Part shown: positions 8,700 to 17,564 of the stretch, piece after piece
Numbering within the stretch: position 1 is the first letter of the stretch
How the letters are laid out: every line of letters begins with the position of its first letter
NCBI GenBank assembly: GCA_964554185.1
Contig: CAZKNJ010000009.1
Coordinates: 1-64,000 of the forward strand
Source of the DNA: CAZKNJ01 sp964554185
GTDB taxonomy: Bacteria > 4484-113
Direction: 5' to 3'
DNA: 64,000 nt
Program-made: the position numbers and the translations under genes
The notes under the pieces: generated by a model
What the model was told of the DNA's origin: nothing
The model's database searches: none
What the model saw: the letters and a program-made list of their open reading frames with translations, nothing else

Positions 8700-9499
8700 A
8701 CCCTTCCTCCTTCAACAGCCTTGCCCGCGTCATACAGGTCGGGGTGCATTAGCCGGCGGTACATCTCCACGTGCTCCCGCCAGCTCTTGGTAAAGTGCTG
8801 AACCTCGGGCTCGTCGCTGGTAAGCAGATTGCTGGGCTTGCCCACATCCAGCGCCACGCCCTCGTGAACCAGGAACACGCGGTCGGCCACATCCAGCACG
8901 CTTTCCAGGTCGTGGGACACGAGGATTGAGGTTACCTGGAACTTCTCATTCATCTCCCGGATGATGTCGTCTACATGGCCGATCATCGTGGGGTCCAGTC
9001 CGGTAGTGGGCTCATCATAGAGCAGTATCTTGGGTTTGTATATCAGCGTCCGGCCGAGGGCAACGCGGCGCCTCATCCCACCGGACAGCTCCGACGGGTA
9101 CTTGTCTTCAACCCCGGGCAAGTCCAGCAGCTCCAGCATCTCCTGCACCAGCTTCATTACCTGCCGCCAAGGCTTCTTTTCGTGGTAGTACGGGAAGAAG
9201 CCCACATTCTCCGCGACCGTGAGCGAATCGAAGAGCGCTGAGTCCTGGAACACCAGGCCCATCTTCGTGCGGTGGCGCTCAAACTCGCTTTCAGATATGC
9301 GCGTCACGTCTTCGCCGGCGATGAAAAGCTTGCCGGCCCAGGGCTTGAGGAAGCCCATTATCACCTTGAGTGCCGTGCTCTTGCCGCTGCCGGAACCACC
9401 GACTATGGCGGTGGTGACACGCTCCTCCGCCACCAGGCTGACGCCGTGCAGAATCTCGGTGTTGCCGTATCCCGCCCGTATGTTTTCCAGCCGCAGCAT
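8696..9499 (-). CDS. mlaF: MlaF-type ABC transporter ATPase
   Basis: The ATPase of the phospholipid ABC transporter has 267 residues. Walker A is GGSGSGKST (34-42), the signature LSGGMRRRVALGR lies at about 139-151, Walker B with the catalytic Glu is ILLYDEPTTGLDP (about 160-172), and the switch is LVSHD. The QDSALFDSLTVAENV stretch around the Q-loop is typical of MlaF and Ttg2A. The gene lies between mlaE (2 bp gap) and mlaD (4 bp overlap), so the complex is probably made from one message. Confidence 0.94.
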   Translation of the reverse strand: MLRLENIRAGYGNTEILHGVSLVAEERVTTAIVGGSGSGKSTALKVIMGFLKPWAGKLFIAGEDVTRISESEFERHRTKMGLVFQDSALFDSLTVAENVGFFPYYHEKKPWRQVMKLVQEMLELLDLPGVEDKYPSELSGGMRRRVALGRTLIYKPKILLYDEPTTGLDPTMIGHVDDIIREMNEKFQVTSILVSHDLESVLDVADRVFLVHEGVALDVGKPSNLLTSDEPEVQHFTKSWREHVEMYRRLMHPDLYDAGKAVEGGRV

Positions 9500-9501
9500 A
9501 A

Positions 9502-10248
9502 TCAGAACAGTATCGGCAGCAGTGCAAGGTCAAGGCCGAAAATCATCACGATGCTAACCACCACGGAGTTGGTGACCTCGCGGCCCACGCCGGCCGCGCC
9601 ACCTTTCACCCGGTAGCCCATGAAACAGCCAACCGTGGCCACCACCGCGCCGAATACCAAGCACTTGATCAAGCATGCGTAGAAGTCGTTCGCATCGGTG
9701 AAGGCGGTGAGGTTTGAGGTGAAACTCGCGTAGCTGATGCCAATCTTGTAGTGCGCCATGGCGTAGCCGGCGTAGAAGCCCGAGACGCCGGCGAAAGCCC
9801 CGACGATTGGCAACATCACCAGCAGCGCGACCACTCGCGGGGCGGTAAGAAACCAGTGCGGGTCGGTGGAAAGCGCCTGCAGCGCGTCAATCTGCGAGGA
9901 AATCTTCATTGAGCCGATCTCGCTCGTGATTGCCGCGCCAGCCTTGCCAGCCATCACCACGCCCGTCAGCACCGGAATGAACTCGCGCAGCAGGCCGACC
10001 AGCAGGAAGCCGCCGGTATAGCCTTCCGCCCCGCGCTTGCCCAACTCTTCGGCGAGCAAGTAGCACATAGTCGCGCCGACAAAGGAGAGCACCAGGATCG
10101 CCAGTGGAATCGTGTTGACGCCGAGGAACTCCATCTGGCGCGCGGTTAGGCGGAGGTTGAGCTTGCCTGTAAACAAGTAGCCCAGCGTGCGCGCGAAATA
10201 GATGATAATCGCGCCGAGGAAGTCGAAAACACTGAGAACATGCCCCAC
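9502..10248 (-). CDS. mlaE: MlaE-type permease
   Basis: The inner-membrane permease of the MlaEFD complex has 248 residues. It has the MlaE (DUF140) features: an N-terminal amphipathic helix (FLGAIIIYFARTLGYLFTG), the conserved loop LREFIPVLTGVVMAGKAGAAITSEIGSMKISSQIDAL (about 87-124), and about five membrane helices. It moves phospholipids between MlaD and the inner membrane. The start is a GTG 6 nt below a TATACT box with no Shine-Dalgarno, so the operon mlaE-mlaF-mlaD-tamB-thioesterase probably begins with a leaderless message. Confidence 0.94.
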   Translation of the reverse strand: MGHVLSVFDFLGAIIIYFARTLGYLFTGKLNLRLTARQMEFLGVNTIPLAILVLSFVGATMCYLLAEELGKRGAEGYTGGFLLVGLLREFIPVLTGVVMAGKAGAAITSEIGSMKISSQIDALQALSTDPHWFLTAPRVVALLVMLPIVGAFAGVSGFYAGYAMAHYKIGISYASFTSNLTAFTDANDFYACLIKCLVFGAVVATVGCFMGYRVKGGAAGVGREVTNSVVVSIVMIFGLDLALLPILF

Positions 10249-10254
10249 GCGGGT

Positions 10255-10260
10255 AGTATA
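10255..10260 (-). promoter_or_regulatory. -10 box of the mlaE operon
   Basis: TATACT on the minus strand, 6 nt before the GTG of mlaE. It lies in the 47-bp gap after the large lipoprotein gene, so the mla operon can be transcribed on its own. Confidence 0.4.
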
Positions 10261-10295
10261 GGCGTTGCGCGTGGGTTAGTAAAGCACTTTGGAGC

Positions 10296-13200
10296 CTATA
10301 GCGGGCCGCGCTGCCAGATAATCAAACGGTCGGCACTCCCAGGGCCGCTGGCGTAGATCAGCAGTGGATAATCCGCGGACTCGTTCGGTAAAAGCACGAT
10401 GGGCGCGTTGAAATGCATGTACAGCGGAACGCTTTCCGCAACCACTTCGGTGTCCCAGTCCCCCGCGGGCTGGCGCCAGCCGAAGTATACATCCGCCCAG
10501 TGGAACGCGTTAACATCGTCCGGCGGGTCGGTCTGGCGTGAGAAGGACGCTATGGCCGGGCGCCCATCCAGCAGGGCAATGTCAACATTGTGGTAGTAAT
10601 TCGCGGCTTTATCATCCGGATCAGGCAGATCCACGGGGAAAGCGTTCTCAACCGTAAACGCCGTACCGTCATAAGTGGCATATCGGATAAACGCAATTGG
10701 CGGATTAGTGCTGGCTTTCAAGTCCAAGTAAGCCAGGTACAGCGTTTGAGAAGCAAACAGCGTAGTTAGATTGCGACCGGTGTTGCTGTCTCCCAGGTTT
10801 TCCCCCGCATCCAGCAGTTCCGTGCTCCAAGTCCCTTCCGCATATTCGGCCAGCCACAGCTCACCTTTACTAGGGAAAGTGCTGGCTTCATAATGGTCTA
10901 GCGCTTTTTCATAAAGCACCATCTGCTCTTCGCCAGAACCGAAGTCTGCGATGAGGGCTTTCAGGTGCATGGACTTCTCGGTGTCGGGATCGGGCTCCTC
11001 GAAGCTTTGCCAACTTGTAGTGTCGCCCCGTCTTGCTCTCAAATCGAGCGTCTCGTCCGGAGGGAAAGAGGTTACCAGGTCGTTGCAGGCTTGCATACGG
11101 ATATCGGTGCCGAAGGCGGTGGAGATCACCGGCTGGGTCGGCAGGGAGATGGTGGCGAGCGTGTCAATGCTCCAGGTTTCCGGCGCGGTGCGGGTAGCCG
11201 TTCGGTAGTAGTCCCAGCCGGAGAAGGAGATGACCGGCTCGCCGGAAAAGCCATGGGACAGTTCTAACTGGCGGGGAAGTCCAAAGCCCGGCGGCGGGGA
11301 GGCCAGAATGGGGCCCTCAAACAGAGTGACTGCTCCATCCCATCGCATGTAGTAGACATTGCCGGTGTGGTCGGCAGGGTGTTCGGAGCCGAGGGCGAAT
11401 TCCACGATCCCTGCGCTCTGGGCCGCGTCGAAGTAGGTGATGCTCCAAATCTCGGGCAGGTCAACGCCCACCACCAGTTCGTCCAGCACATTCCACGGGG
11501 GGGTTGCGCCGAGGTAGTTCTCATTGGCATCCATGTTGGGGTCGTCGTCCAGGCGCCGGTCGGATACACGAACTGCGAAGTAGTAGCGCTCCCCGTCCTC
11601 CAAGCCGTCTATCGTGTAGGAATGCGTGGACGCCCCGGTGTCGGCAATGTCCTTCACCTGGGGGTCGTCCCAATCAAACGCCGGAGTTGTCCCGTAGCAG
11701 ATATGGTAATACACCTTGCGCCCGTAGAAATCGTCGGTGGCGTAATCCCAGTTAACCGTGGCTTCGCCGAAGCCGGTGGAGACGCTGCGGATGCCCTCCT
11801 CGCCCACCCAAACCGGCGCGGTCATGTCCGGATTCATCTGGAGCATGGTTAGCACGGAGTTGGAGTTGGTGACGTACACTCGGTCGGCAATGAGCGCGGC
11901 GCTGGAGTGAATCGGCGCGGCCAGGTCCACCGTTTGCTTGATGGCGCCGTAGAAATCCAACACATAGAAGTTACCGTTCTGCGAGCCGGCAAACACGCGC
12001 GTGTCGGAGGCAACCGGTGAAGCATAGATCCGGCCGATGTCCGCCGTCTGCCACAGCAGCGCGCCCGTCTGCAAGTCGTATGCAGCTATCTTTCCGGAAT
12101 CGATGGGCGGCATAGTGCTGAAGCGCCCTTGCCCGACAACCACCATCTCCACGTCGCCGCGAGAAACCACCAGAGGGGAGCCTTCCACCCCGAAATCGGT
12201 CACGTAGGCAGCAACCGTTGCAAGGTCGGAGAGGCGCAGCGCATAGGCCGCGTTGTCGCCTCCCTCCACGAAGTCGGTGCCGACCAGCAATACTGCAGGG
12301 GATTCGCGCGGATAGAGGACGGGTGAGGAGGTGCTGATGGTGCCCAGGTCGGCGGGGGAACGCAGGATTTCGTCGCCGGTCTCGCGGTCAAGCTTGTGGA
12401 TGTAGCCGTTGCGGCTGGCCACGTAAATGTAAACACCGTCAGTGACCGGTGCGCAGTTTATCGCGCCGGAGTTCAGGCTGACCGACCACACCTCGCTTCC
12501 GTCAATGATGTCAAACGCGTGGACGTTCCCATCCAGGTCACCGGCGTACGCCACGCCCTCCACGACCAGCGGCGAGGACTTGACCGGCAGGCCGCTCGCG
12601 AGGCCGTACTGACCACGGCTGGTGCCGTCTTCGCGGTCAAGAATGAAGTAGGCGCCGGCTCCGCCCACGGCGAGGTAGTCGCCATAGAGCGAGATGGTGG
12701 AATCGGAAAACTGAGTCGTGACCTTCTGGGAGTAGTGGGTGGAGTCCGGGCTTATTTGGCCGAAGCAAGCAAGGTACCCGTCCTGAGAAGCGATATACAC
12801 GCGGCCGTCGTCCAGCACCGGGCAAGAAGCGTTGTGCGTGCCGGTTACGCGGTACTCGCGCTGCCACTGGATGGACAGCGGCTCGCGCAGACTGCTTCCC
12901 TCCAGCCGTCCGGTATTCTGCTCGTCTTTGCGGAAGGACGGCCAGGGGAAGGGGCTGGGCGTGTAGGGCTGCGGAGTGGCGGTCAGCACCACGATGTTGG
13001 GCGGAGATTCTTCCAGATCGTCCTCGTCATAGATGCGGACAAGGAAGGCGTAGGTGGTTCCATTGGCGAGGCTCGTGACCGTGTGGCTGAAAGGCGGCAA
13101 GCCGGTGAAGGAGCTGCGATCCAGCCGAATGCTCTGTGCCGTAGCCGTGTCAACGGTCAGGCCTTCCTCGTAATACAGGGTGTAATAGATGTCGTCGCCG

Positions 13201-14420
13201 TCCGGATCGGTAGCGTCGCCGAATGTGAGCGTTACCTGCCCTTTAGCGGGAGTGGCGGAGATGAGGCCGACCGCACCCATCCAGATTGGCGGGCGGTTCT
13301 CGCCGGAGCCGGTGAGGTCGGCTTTACGGATATTGGAGAAATGCACGGCACCATAGTCGTCGGCGACCTGCGAGAAGGCGCGCACAGCGAATGCATAGGT
13401 GCCGGCCGGCATCTCGCGGCCGTAGTAGTAGTTGATGCGAGTAGGGGGCGCTATCGGCGGGTCGCCGATGTAGAAGCGCGTGCGCTTGACCGAGGGGCGC
13501 GGCTCCGAGGGGGTCTCGTTATCGTCAAAGGGCGGGACGCTGAAGAAGTCGTCTTCCGAAACTTCAGCCGCCAAAGAGGGAATCGTGAGCGCGAACACGT
13601 CGTATCCCGTAATAGAGCGCCCGAAGTTCCGCGCCAGCGGCGTGATGTCAGCAATCTGCACTTGCCCGTTGTGGTCGCCATCCACGATTTCAGCATCCGG
13701 GTGCTCGCTGACAAGCTGCTGGAAGTGCACCGCTACCGGCGTTATATCGGCGATGTTCACTCTCCCGCTGTTGTCGTAGTCGCCGGTGGTGACTTCGGTC
13801 CAAGATAGCCCCACCTGCTGGCTGTCAACGTCAACTTCCAGGTCGGACACGCGTTGAAGTTCGCCCTCAAAGGGCACGCTGGCGGACTTGATCGCCTGCG
13901 GGCGTTTCCCGCCGCTGGTGAAGACTACCGGCCCCAGGGACTCGCCCTGACCGAAAGCGAGTGTCAGCCTGAACTCCAGCCCCACCTCGCCGGCGGCGTC
14001 GGCCACGCCCACCGGCAGCACGCCATCCAGGCGTCCCGGCAGCACCACGCCGATGACCTCGCTCGCGGAGTCCAGCTTCAGATCAACCAGCTGCGAATCC
14101 GCCGGAGGCCGGACGTAGAGATAGGCGGACTCGTGCGTGTCCGAGGAGAACGAGAGCTCCAGGCTGCCCTGTGTTGCGCAAAGCTCAAGGCGCGACAGCA
14201 TAGCCGGAGCATCATGCAGCTCCGCGTCCAGGCACTGAACGGTGAAGCCTCCGGCGGTGAGCGAGCCAGCTTCGGCGAGCCTGGCGGCGTAGAACTGGTT
14301 CACGGTGGGCTTTACCGGCTCCGGCAGCGCTCCACCGATATGGGCGGACTTGCCGCATGCGGCTGCAAGCAGCAGCGCTGCCAGCGCAAGCAAAATGCTG
14401 CGAAACTTATACATCATCAT
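10296..14420 (-). CDS. giant lipoprotein with dockerin-like repeats, FN3 domains and a PQQ-type propeller
   Basis: This 1374-residue protein has a signal peptide and lipobox LAAAC (Cys22). Two dockerin-like calcium-binding half-repeats (211-270; GDYDNSGRVNIADITP and DGDHNGQVQIADITP) are followed by a fibronectin-III-like domain (about 380-480). A propeller with PQQ-like blades (about 490-850; GRVYIASQDGYLACF, GSEVWSVSLNSGAINCAPV) comes next, then a second FN3-like domain (about 860-950) and a C-terminal beta-rich region. No catalytic motif is seen. It is probably a surface or periplasmic recognition or scaffolding protein. Three Met codons in a row open the gene and overlap the end of the ChbG-like gene by 14 nt, so the exact start is uncertain. 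Confidence 0.85.
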   Translation of the reverse strand: MMMYKFRSILLALAALLLAAACGKSAHIGGALPEPVKPTVNQFYAARLAEAGSLTAGGFTVQCLDAELHDAPAMLSRLELCATQGSLELSFSSDTHESAYLYVRPPADSQLVDLKLDSASEVIGVVLPGRLDGVLPVGVADAAGEVGLEFRLTLAFGQGESLGPVVFTSGGKRPQAIKSASVPFEGELQRVSDLEVDVDSQQVGLSWTEVTTGDYDNSGRVNIADITPVAVHFQQLVSEHPDAEIVDGDHNGQVQIADITPLARNFGRSITGYDVFALTIPSLAAEVSEDDFFSVPPFDDNETPSEPRPSVKRTRFYIGDPPIAPPTRINYYYGREMPAGTYAFAVRAFSQVADDYGAVHFSNIRKADLTGSGENRPPIWMGAVGLISATPAKGQVTLTFGDATDPDGDDIYYTLYYEEGLTVDTATAQSIRLDRSSFTGLPPFSHTVTSLANGTTYAFLVRIYDEDDLEESPPNIVVLTATPQPYTPSPFPWPSFRKDEQNTGRLEGSSLREPLSIQWQREYRVTGTHNASCPVLDDGRVYIASQDGYLACFGQISPDSTHYSQKVTTQFSDSTISLYGDYLAVGGAGAYFILDREDGTSRGQYGLASGLPVKSSPLVVEGVAYAGDLDGNVHAFDIIDGSEVWSVSLNSGAINCAPVTDGVYIYVASRNGYIHKLDRETGDEILRSPADLGTISTSSPVLYPRESPAVLLVGTDFVEGGDNAAYALRLSDLATVAAYVTDFGVEGSPLVVSRGDVEMVVVGQGRFSTMPPIDSGKIAAYDLQTGALLWQTADIGRIYASPVASDTRVFAGSQNGNFYVLDFYGAIKQTVDLAAPIHSSAALIADRVYVTNSNSVLTMLQMNPDMTAPVWVGEEGIRSVSTGFGEATVNWDYATDDFYGRKVYYHICYGTTPAFDWDDPQVKDIADTGASTHSYTIDGLEDGERYYFAVRVSDRRLDDDPNMDANENYLGATPPWNVLDELVVGVDLPEIWSITYFDAAQSAGIVEFALGSEHPADHTGNVYYMRWDGAVTLFEGPILASPPPGFGLPRQLELSHGFSGEPVISFSGWDYYRTATRTAPETWSIDTLATISLPTQPVISTAFGTDIRMQACNDLVTSFPPDETLDLRARRGDTTSWQSFEEPDPDTEKSMHLKALIADFGSGEEQMVLYEKALDHYEASTFPSKGELWLAEYAEGTWSTELLDAGENLGDSNTGRNLTTLFASQTLYLAYLDLKASTNPPIAFIRYATYDGTAFTVENAFPVDLPDPDDKAANYYHNVDIALLDGRPAIASFSRQTDPPDDVNAFHWADVYFGWRQPAGDWDTEVVAESVPLYMHFNAPIVLLPNESADYPLLIYASGPGSADRLIIWQRGPL

Positions 14421-15159
14421 AGTCCGCGAGATGAACGCTGTTATCCTCCAGCCAGGCCTTCAGGCCGCTGGAGCAGAGGGCCGTCAGCTCCTGTTCTCGC
14501 TCCTCATAATACTCCGTGTGCTCCCTCGGAAGCCCGGCAGTCAGCCCGGGGTGGCACATCACTTCCATAATGCCATCCTTTCCGCGAACGGAATTGAGCA
14601 GCGACAGCAGCTGTACTTCCCCTATGTTATTCTTCCCAAAAAAACCGGATATCAGCATTGCCGGGTGCCGAACGCCTTTCCAGTCCAGATAGGCGGACAT
14701 TGCGGGCGAAAGCGTGCGCATTGCGAGCCCGCGCTCCAAAGCAATGTCAGCAGCCACATCCAGCACATTCACGAACGAATGGATGTTCTGATGGCTGTCC
14801 AGGTGCGTAATCGCGATGCCGGCATCCGCTAGCCTTCCCACCTGGGCTTCAAATTCGGCGCGGATTACACGCTCCCGCAGCAGCGGCGCACCTTCGGGGA
14901 AGTACATCTTGGCACGGGAGAACTTGCCGCCCTCAAGGTACCGGGGGTTAAGACTGGTGAGCGGCTTGCCCTTAGTCAGGTTCAGGTGCACACCAACCGA
15001 CACCTGCGACAGCGCTGCCAGGGCGGAAAGCGATTCGTCATCAACCATGTTTGCCAGCACGGTGGCGGAGCGCACGACGCCTTGCTCAATCGCCTGGATA
15101 ATGCCCCGGGAGATGGTTGGGTGAGAGCCAAAGTCGTCAGCATTGAATACCAGCTTCAT
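14407..15159 (-). CDS. ChbG/HpnK-family (YdjC) carbohydrate deacetylase
   Basis: The 250-residue protein carries family signatures: FNADDFGSHPTISRGI at the N-terminus (metal-binding Asp-Asp), VGVHLNLTKGKPL with a metal His (about 54-66), and ITHLDSHQNIHSF with the second His pair (about 116-128). Family members deacetylate N-acetylated sugars, for example chitobiose or a hopanoid glycolipid. The substrate here is unknown. It overlaps the transglutaminase gene by 4 nt (ATGA) and the next lipoprotein gene by 14 nt, so it is part of the same message. Confidence 0.88.
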   Translation of the reverse strand: MKLVFNADDFGSHPTISRGIIQAIEQGVVRSATVLANMVDDESLSALAALSQVSVGVHLNLTKGKPLTSLNPRYLEGGKFSRAKMYFPEGAPLLRERVIRAEFEAQVGRLADAGIAITHLDSHQNIHSFVNVLDVAADIALERGLAMRTLSPAMSAYLDWKGVRHPAMLISGFFGKNNIGEVQLLSLLNSVRGKDGIMEVMCHPGLTAGLPREHTEYYEEREQELTALCSSGLKAWLEDNSVHLADYDDV

Positions 15160-17564
15160 GGCTTGCCGTTACCCCGCATCTTCTGCTCAACCAGGCGCCG
15201 CACCAGCTCGACGAACTGCCTCGCCCAGCGGGCATCGTCCACCCCCGGCTGCCGGGGCGAGAAAGCCGAATCCTCGTAAAGAGAGATGAAGCGGCGCAGG
15301 TCGCCGCCGTATTCGCCGAGGAAACCCACAACCCGGTCGAGGTATTCCTTGTGGGTGTCGCTGGGGTAACGGAGAAGCGAGGAGGCCGCGAGGGCATCAG
15401 ATAGCGCGATGTACTCGCGCACCAGCTCGTTTTCGGGAACGAAGAAAGACTTCCGGCGGAAGCCGCGCCGCAGCCGCCAGACGGCAACGCCCAGCAGAAT
15501 AGCGGTTCCAAGCACCAAGACTACCAGGTACCAGCGCGTTGCAAGGGCCGGGCCAACGAGATTGTAGAGGCCGACGAAGAAGCTCACAATCGTCTCGCGG
15601 GCGCCTGCCGGGTCGATGACGAACAGGTTCTCCATGAAGCCCACAGTGTTGCTTCCCATCTCGCGTATGCGGCTCAGGCTGAAGAGGTCGCTGGAAGCGG
15701 GCGTGGGGTCAAACATCACCCAGCCCAGGCCGTCGAAGTACACCTCCACCCAGGCGTGGGCGTTGCGGTCGCGGTAGACATACTTGTTGCCGATGACCGA
15801 GTAGCTGCCGGGGGCATAGCCGGTTACCACGCGGGCGGGGATATTCTGCGTACGGCAGAGCACCGCCATGGCTGACGCGAACTGCTGGCAGAAACCCGCC
15901 CGGGAGGTGAATAGCAAGTAGGAAGTGGCTTCCTGGTACTCGTTCAGCTCGGGGAACTCCAGCGTGTAGGCGAACCTATCAGTGTCCTTGAGGTAGCTGT
16001 AGATCGCCAGCACCTTGTCGTAGGGCGTAGTGGCTCCCGCGACAACGCGGTCGGCTTCGCGGAACACCTCTTCCGGCACCGACAACACATTCACCCCGGC
16101 GCCAACTTCACTCTGGTAGCGGGCGATTTTGGAGGCAATCGGCAGGCCGGTGTAGCGATCCACTATCACGGGAGGAGGCGCACCGAGGCTTTCCTTCATT
16201 TGCGCACGGTGCACATCCGGCGCGAGAATGGTCGCACGGTAGGTGAACCGGCCGGGGTGGCGCGGAAGCTGGGAATGGGGCACGGAGAAGTCGTCCAGCA
16301 GCGGCGGAACGTTCACCGGCTCATCATCGCGCGTGCGAATCATGGACACGCTCTCCAGCTTGACCGGCTGGTAGGAGCTGAAAAACACCGGAGGATGGTC
16401 CTTGAGCAGGGTCACTTCCTGGGTGAAGATCCTGTAGTTTAGATCGGATATTTCGTTCTGGGAATACAGGTTGTCTTTGTCAATGAGGATGTCTTTCCTC
16501 TTCAGCTCGTTCTCGGCGTAATGGCGGCTGGGGAAATCAATCACCGGCAGGGCGTAAGACGGAGTGGCTTCGTAGCGCCGCGTGCGCATGGGCACGGTGC
16601 GCATGTTGAGTTCCGTCCGTTTCGAGCGCTTCCACGACTGGCCGGTGTACACGTCAAAGGCAGTCCCGCGGACATAGCCGTTACGGGCACTGCGGATTTC
16701 CAGCGCTGGGTCGTCGCTGAGAAACAGCGATTGCGGGCCGAAGATGGAGCTGCTGCCAGACAGGTCAAAGGTGCCGGAGAAGCCGCTGGTGGCCAGATCG
16801 CCGGCGGAGAGGTTCAGCGATTCGTCCGCGCGGCGCTGAAGGTCCTCCAGGCTCTCATCCAGCACCGCGGAGCTCGGCAGGAAGAAGGACGGGCGGTTCA
16901 TGTCGGTGTAGTGCGGGACGAGCACATACACAATCACCGACACCGCGACGATGCCGACGACCATCTTAATAATGAGTCCGCCGACCGCCAAGGTGAACTG
17001 GGCCGCCTGCTCCGGCCGGAGCTTTTCGTCACGCCCGACGTGAGCGATTCCCTCTTGCAGATCAATCGTGTTGATGAAGTAGAAACTCGCGGTAGTGAAG
17101 ATTAGAAACAGCGGGAAGTAGACCACAAGCAGAAGGTCGTAACTCGTGGTGGCGGAGAATAGGACGAACACCACGCCAATCAGCAGAAGCTGGCGGTGGA
17201 TGGAAGTGGTGAAAGCGATGAATGCTAGCAAGCCCAGCAGCACGCCGAGCAGCATCCCCAAGTAGTTACCAATGAGGAACGGGTCGTCCGCCATCAGCCG
17301 GAAATAGTGGATGACTGCGAGAATGCCGATTACGTCCACTGCAATGATGGTGAACCGGTGGTAGTTCTCACCGATGAAGTAGCTGTAGAAGTAGCCCGCG
17401 ATGGCCACGAGCATGAGGATAAGCTTCAGGTCGGGGCGGTCAAGTCCGAGATCCAGGACCTGTAGGCCGACGATGGACGCCAGGCAGGTGCTGATGAAGA
17501 GGAGTAGGCGCTCGCGCCGTCCGCTGGCGTCAAGCTGCAATAAGAGCGAGCGCCCCAGGCTCAT
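15156..17564 (-). CDS. TgpA-like transglutaminase membrane protein with C-terminal DUF4129
   Basis: The 802-residue protein has about seven N-terminal membrane helices (roughly 1-230), a TgpA-type periplasmic region, and a transglutaminase core with a visible Cys-His-Asp triad. The triad is Cys559 in AGFCQQF, His603 in NAHAWVEVYFDGLGW and Asp619 in MFDPTPAS. Another membrane helix (about 680-700) precedes a cytoplasmic DUF4129-like tail. Family members occur with MoxR and DUF58 genes, as here, and are thought to act on envelope proteins or peptides. Start and stop both overlap neighbours by 4 nt, so the gene is translationally coupled to DUF58 upstream and ChbG downstream. Confidence 0.9.
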   Translation of the reverse strand: MSLGRSLLLQLDASGRRERLLLFISTCLASIVGLQVLDLGLDRPDLKLILMLVAIAGYFYSYFIGENYHRFTIIAVDVIGILAVIHYFRLMADDPFLIGNYLGMLLGVLLGLLAFIAFTTSIHRQLLLIGVVFVLFSATTSYDLLLVVYFPLFLIFTTASFYFINTIDLQEGIAHVGRDEKLRPEQAAQFTLAVGGLIIKMVVGIVAVSVIVYVLVPHYTDMNRPSFFLPSSAVLDESLEDLQRRADESLNLSAGDLATSGFSGTFDLSGSSSIFGPQSLFLSDDPALEIRSARNGYVRGTAFDVYTGQSWKRSKRTELNMRTVPMRTRRYEATPSYALPVIDFPSRHYAENELKRKDILIDKDNLYSQNEISDLNYRIFTQEVTLLKDHPPVFFSSYQPVKLESVSMIRTRDDEPVNVPPLLDDFSVPHSQLPRHPGRFTYRATILAPDVHRAQMKESLGAPPPVIVDRYTGLPIASKIARYQSEVGAGVNVLSVPEEVFREADRVVAGATTPYDKVLAIYSYLKDTDRFAYTLEFPELNEYQEATSYLLFTSRAGFCQQFASAMAVLCRTQNIPARVVTGYAPGSYSVIGNKYVYRDRNAHAWVEVYFDGLGWVMFDPTPASSDLFSLSRIREMGSNTVGFMENLFVIDPAGARETIVSFFVGLYNLVGPALATRWYLVVLVLGTAILLGVAVWRLRRGFRRKSFFVPENELVREYIALSDALAASSLLRYPSDTHKEYLDRVVGFLGEYGGDLRRFISLYEDSAFSPRQPGVDDARWARQFVELVRRLVEQKMRGNGKP

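Noticed and set aside
12396..13808. 470-codon open frame on the plus strand
   Set aside because: It is antisense to the giant lipoprotein with clear domains on the minus strand; its translation has no recognisable motif and looks like a high-GC shadow.
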